Shown: one piece after another, positions 7,486-10,200 of the stretch
Layout of the letters: each line of letters begins with the position of its first letter
Position numbering within the stretch: the stretch's first letter is position 1
Origin: Prevotellaceae bacterium
Lineage (GTDB): Bacteria > Bacteroidota > Bacteroidia > Bacteroidales > UBA932
Assembly (NCBI GenBank): GCA_031258755.1
Contig: JAIRMK010000076.1
Location: forward strand, 1 to 10,200
DNA: 10,200 bases
Direction: 5' to 3'
Translations under genes and position numbers: made by a program
The notes under the pieces: generated by a model
Databases searched by the model: none
What the model saw: only the letters and a program-made list of their open reading frames with translations
What the model was told of the DNA's origin: nothing

Positions 7486-8802
7486 ATGAATATGAAAAAT
7501 AAACTCTTATTAATTGTATGTCTGGCGCTCGCGATGTTACAAGCCTGCGTCAAAGACGAAGAGAAGGTATTCGGCGCCTCGGCTGCCGAAAGAATGAACG
7601 AGGCGCTAAACAACCTCAGGAACACTTTGGTCGCGGCGCCAAACGGATGGGCTGCAGAATATTACCCCGAAGGCGATCGCTCTATGGGCGGGTATAACTT
7701 TCTTTGGAAGTTTAATGAGGACGGTACCGTACAAATAGCCGGCGAAGTGGCTACTACGAATTATGTTACCGGCGAGGCCGTCATTTCCCACTATGAGGTA
7801 ATTGCCAACAGAGGAGTGCTGCTTAGCTTCAACACCTACAATGAAGTGTTCCACTTCTTCTCGGAACCTCGTGGCGCTACAGATGTGGATGGCTATGCCG
7901 GCGATCACGAATTTGTGCTGAGAGAATGTACACCCGAACGAATTGTGATGACCGGTAAAAAACGTGGCAATATACTACTGCTAACGCCTTACGATGGCGA
8001 CGCGTCAACTTGGGAAACCTATCTGAAACAGTTTAAGGCGCTGGATGAAAAGTTCACTGCACCTGTTTACCTTGTTAAAGTGGATGGAACGGTGGCGGCT
8101 ATTGAAAGAGTAACCCGGAAAGACAGGACGTTTCAGTTTGAATATGGGAAGGCGGAAGATAACAAAATAGTGCCTTATATTACCACTCCTACCGGCATTA
8201 AATTGTATGAACCGCTTACTGTGAACGGAAAAACGGCGCAATATTTTACATTTAATGAACTTGAAGAAGAACTGGTTAGTGAAGATCCGGGGAGCAATAT
8301 CACCATTAAAATGGCGTGGCTTCCTCTTAATGAGGTATTTGCTTCTACCGTCAAACAATGGTTCTTTGACTCCGGTCAGCCACTGCCACAATCTGATATG
8401 TGCGCTCCCCTTGCGGAGGCTATTCGTACTGCCAACGCACACATAGAAAAGAAGGAAAACGAAAATATTCTCTTTATCTATATAGGCAAAGGGCTTTCTA
8501 ACAGTTATACAGGACATTCCGTAAATTTTGCTTGTAGCGCCAACGGCATTAAATACTATACAGCTATTTATGCTTTTAAATTCATAAACGTTGCGGATAC
8601 CGGCGATCAAGTGCATTTGGAATATACGGGACCACAGGGAAATGGCGCTTACATCAACTATTTGGACGCTTTTACGCCTGTTATTAATTTAATTAAGGAC
8701 AAATCTCCCTATCGATTGACAAGCAAAAATCTCAAGAATCCGGCAGAGCTGACCTTTACCAGCGTAGCCGATCCGAATTTTTATTTTGTGCTGACTTTAT
8801 AA
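7486..8802 (+). CDS. DUF4302-type surface lipoprotein
   Basis: The protein has 438 residues. The signal peptide ends in the lipobox LQAC with Cys21, followed by VKDEEK. A K-(D/E)-rich stretch directly after the cysteine is the lipoprotein export signal described in Bacteroidota, so this protein is probably on the outer face of the outer membrane. Residues 30-190 carry features of DUF4302 (PF14135): a helical ERMNEALNNLRNTL segment, the APNGWAAEYYPEG motif (51-63), a GGYNFLWKFNEDGTV segment (68-82), then a FNTYNEVFHFFSEP region (115-128) and DGYAGDHEFVL (135-145). The last 250 residues are variable beta-rich sequence. The family has no established function, but it recurs beside SusC/SusD and Mx1-type peptidases. 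Two in-frame ATGs compete (7486 and 7492); the second gives the more usual MKNK start and a two-residue shorter leader. The 3' part is lower in G+C than the rest of the operon. Confidence 0.8.
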   Translation: MNMKNKLLLIVCLALAMLQACVKDEEKVFGASAAERMNEALNNLRNTLVAAPNGWAAEYYPEGDRSMGGYNFLWKFNEDGTVQIAGEVATTNYVTGEAVISHYEVIANRGVLLSFNTYNEVFHFFSEPRGATDVDGYAGDHEFVLRECTPERIVMTGKKRGNILLLTPYDGDASTWETYLKQFKALDEKFTAPVYLVKVDGTVAAIERVTRKDRTFQFEYGKAEDNKIVPYITTPTGIKLYEPLTVNGKTAQYFTFNELEEELVSEDPGSNITIKMAWLPLNEVFASTVKQWFFDSGQPLPQSDMCAPLAEAIRTANAHIEKKENENILFIYIGKGLSNSYTGHSVNFACSANGIKYYTAIYAFKFINVADTGDQVHLEYTGPQGNGAYINYLDAFTPVINLIKDKSPYRLTSKNLKNPAELTFTSVADPNFYFVLTL

Positions 8803-8823
8803 ATTAACCTAAAAACATGACAT

Positions 8824-9915
8824 ATGAAAAAATCAATATATTTATTTTCGATGTTGCTTTTCCTGCTGGCTACGGCCACCAGTTGCAGCGATTGGGGCGA
8901 AGAGCCCGAACTGAACTTCCTTGAACTGGAAAGCGCGGATGTGTCGTTCGACGCATTTGGCGGTACCAGAGATATTATAGTGAAATCAACGGACGACGTT
9001 ACCGCAAGTTGCGGTGACTCATGGTGCACCACCGCCGTATCGGGAAACAAAGTGACGGTAACCGTTTCGGCTAACGGGGAATTGCTGAGCCGGGCTACTG
9101 TGGTAACAGTTATCTCGGGCGTGAAGAAAGTACAGATGCCGGTTACGCAATCGGGCGTGCGAATTGACTTCGATCGCTCGCCGCTTATCCTGTCCGGCGA
9201 GGCCGGCGATACCACATTGTTGATTAACGCTCCTGTCCCGGTTACCGTTACTTCGTCGACTGCGTGGCTGGTTCCGAGTGTTACGGACACTACGTTAACG
9301 TTGCATGTGGAAGATAATCCTGCTTTTGCGAGCAGGGCGTCTACGCTCACATTAACCGCCGGCTCCTTTTCAGTAGCTGTAGAGGTCACGCAACGGGGTA
9401 GAAAAGCGTGGTTGCCGTTCGATGCGTACGTCGGAACGTGGACATTTACACATACCATCAGCACGCTTACAAGCGCTACCATGTATTACAAACAGGCCAC
9501 AGCGGTTGCTTCGGGAGGCACGGCGCTACACGTAACCCTCAAAGCCGGAATGTCGACAAGTTCCACCTTTACTTTCATTATGGAGTATGATTCGGTAACC
9601 GGAACGGTAAATATTCCGGTGCAAAAAGTTTTTGAAGCCGGCAATAATGATGTGCGTCTTTCCGGTTTTGATGGCGGTTCTGTATATTTTGACATTGGGA
9701 ACGGAGGTATGACCGGCGCACCTGTGAGCGGAACGCTCGCCAAGCCGGTACTGGCCTTTACGGATAATGGGAAGGCCACCGGCACAAATGCTCCATATGT
9801 AGGTTTTATACTTTGGCAAGTAGCCCGGGATACAGGAAGGGGTGTAGGTGAATATACCACATTCGGATATTTTTCCACTTCCCGGTACACCAATATCACC
9901 ATGACAAAACAATAA
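8824..9915 (+). CDS. Lipoprotein with two BACON domains and an unassigned beta-rich C-terminal domain
   Basis: The protein has 363 residues. A lipoprotein signal peptide ends at Cys21 (ATATSC), followed by acidic SDWGEEPE. Residues about 36-111 and 113-191 are two consecutive BACON-like immunoglobulin-fold domains. Each has a central tryptophan (SWC with Trp67; AWLVPSV with Trp148), a 'RATVVTV' or 'RASTLTL' strand, and the typical closing VTQSG (107-111) or VTQRG (188-192). BACON domains are found in Bacteroidota surface proteins and act as spacers or as ligand or mucin-binding modules. Residues 195-363 (from AWLPFDAYVGTWTFTHTIS) are a third, beta-strand and glycine/threonine-rich unit that I do not recognise; it starts like a lipocalin-type fold but lacks enough motif to say so. 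It is the last gene of the operon, 21 nt after the DUF4302 gene and before a strong terminator. A substrate-binding or scaffold role at the surface is the likely reading. Confidence 0.8.
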   Translation: MKKSIYLFSMLLFLLATATSCSDWGEEPELNFLELESADVSFDAFGGTRDIIVKSTDDVTASCGDSWCTTAVSGNKVTVTVSANGELLSRATVVTVISGVKKVQMPVTQSGVRIDFDRSPLILSGEAGDTTLLINAPVPVTVTSSTAWLVPSVTDTTLTLHVEDNPAFASRASTLTLTAGSFSVAVEVTQRGRKAWLPFDAYVGTWTFTHTISTLTSATMYYKQATAVASGGTALHVTLKAGMSTSSTFTFIMEYDSVTGTVNIPVQKVFEAGNNDVRLSGFDGGSVYFDIGNGGMTGAPVSGTLAKPVLAFTDNGKATGTNAPYVGFILWQVARDTGRGVGEYTTFGYFSTSRYTNITMTKQ

Positions 9916-9933
9916 AGCAATTGACAAATAAAT

Positions 9934-9970
9934 AAAAGCGGCGATGAGTAAAATCATGGCCGCTTTTTTT
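9934..9970. terminator. Strong terminator between converging operon and pepD
   Basis: A stem of AGCGGC (9937-9942) with GCCGCT (9959-9964) continues inward through ATGA/TCAT pairing after one mismatch, closing a GTAAAA loop. A run of seven T (9964-9970) follows on the + strand and a run of four A precedes the stem, so it should end the SusC operon and could also work weakly for the minus-strand gene. Confidence 0.88.
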
Positions 9971-9972
9971 GC

Positions 9973-9984
9973 TAACTCTTAACT
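9973..9984 (-). repeat. Short copy of the 7-bp repeat family after the pepD stop
   Basis: Read on the minus strand this is AGTTAAGAGTTA, identical over 12 nt to 4932-4943 in the tandem repeat after susC. As at susC, it lies within a few bases 3' of a stop codon and in the sense orientation of the gene it follows. Twelve AT-rich bases could match by chance, so the link is tentative. Confidence 0.4.
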
Positions 9985-9990
9985 ATAATG

Positions 9991-10200
9991 TCACACATTC
10001 TGTAGAATGTCGAGCAGCAACAGCCAGAACTTTTTTACCGACGGGATATGCAGCCGCTCATCGGGCGAGTGCGCATTTTTAATGGTAGGCCCGAATGAAA
10101 TCATGTCGAGGTCGGGATATTTTTTCATGAACAGCCCGCACTCGAGCCCGGCATGAATGGCTTTTACTTTGGGCTCGACATGGAACAGGCGCTTGTATGA
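9991..10200 (-). CDS. pepD: C-terminal part of aminoacyl-histidine dipeptidase (PepD, peptidase family M20C)
   Basis: The minus-strand frame enters at the right edge and ends at a TGA complementary to 9991-9993, giving the last 69 residues. The stretch IHAGLECGLF, then KKYPDLDMISFGPTIKNAHSPDERLHI and a closing VKKFWLLLLDIL closely follow the end of PepD, the cytosolic non-specific (Xaa-His) dipeptidase. Family M20C enzymes bind two zinc ions. The Glu in the HAGLEC segment and the His of NAHSPDE are in the conserved metal/substrate-binding part. The N-terminal catalytic part lies outside the window. It is convergent to the SusC operon and separated from it by a terminator, so it is not part of that operon. 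It is a housekeeping enzyme for using dipeptides; no promoter can be seen here. Confidence 0.92.
   Translation of the reverse strand, partial: SYKRLFHVEPKVKAIHAGLECGLFMKKYPDLDMISFGPTIKNAHSPDERLHIPSVKKFWLLLLDILQNV

Noticed and set aside
8817..8820. ATG at 8817 as an alternative start for the BACON protein
   Set aside because: It is in a different frame. The ATG at 8824 gives the MKK lipoprotein signal peptide directly.
8781..9482. Minus-strand open frame of 233 codons opposite the BACON lipoprotein
   Set aside because: The plus strand encodes a lipoprotein with a signal peptide and two domain repeats. The antisense product is a valine/threonine/serine-rich mirror without motifs.
1607..9915. 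Classical polysaccharide utilisation locus
   Set aside because: There is no glycoside hydrolase, lyase, esterase, sulfatase or hybrid two-component regulator in the window; the only recognisable enzyme is a metallopeptidase. Genes outside the window could still change this.

Overview
The window looks like chromosomal DNA of a member of the Bacteroidota, most likely Bacteroidales. The evidence is a type IX secretion (T9SS) type B sorting domain beside a PorP/SprF-like protein, a SusC/SusD pair, DUF4302 and BACON lipoproteins, A-rich translation starts without Shine-Dalgarno sequences, and a candidate promoter of the Bacteroides TTG / TAnnTTTG type. I cannot name a genus or species. Nothing points to a plasmid, phage or transposon: I see no integrase, transposase, tRNA, rRNA or CRISPR array.

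Layout. (1) Positions 1-243 hold the 3' end of a large secreted protein ending in a T9SS type B (CHU_C) sorting domain. It is followed after 24 nt by a PorP/SprF-family outer-membrane protein (268-1176). A hairpin-plus-T-run terminator lies at 1249-1272. (2) An AT-rich gap of 430 bp (1177-1606) holds that terminator, an 8-bp AT hairpin and a promoter-like element near 1467-1498. (3) Five genes on the + strand form a probable operon (1607-9915): susC-like TonB-dependent transporter, susD-like lipoprotein, a zinc-metallopeptidase lipoprotein with HExxH, a DUF4302 lipoprotein and a two-BACON-domain lipoprotein. Gaps between them are 53, 27, 6 and 21 nt, and a strong terminator follows at about 9934-9970. 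(4) A converging minus-strand gene, the C-terminal end of the M20C dipeptidase PepD, runs off the right edge.

How the genes may work together. SusC/SusD pairs import oligomers across the outer membrane, with SusD as the lid of the SusC barrel. This operon encodes no glycoside hydrolase, polysaccharide lyase or sulfatase. Its only recognisable enzyme is a putative surface metallopeptidase, and the other two products look like surface binding lipoproteins. The best reading is an outer-membrane capture, trimming and import system for a protein, peptide, glycoprotein or metal/cofactor-bearing protein, rather than a classical glycan locus. The substrate is inference; the gene identities are fairly firm.

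The most unusual non-coding feature is a perfectly phased run of seven 7-bp units that fills 49 of the 53 nt between susC and susD. A 12-nt match to the same repeat lies on the minus strand just after the pepD stop codon, so it may belong to a dispersed genomic repeat family.
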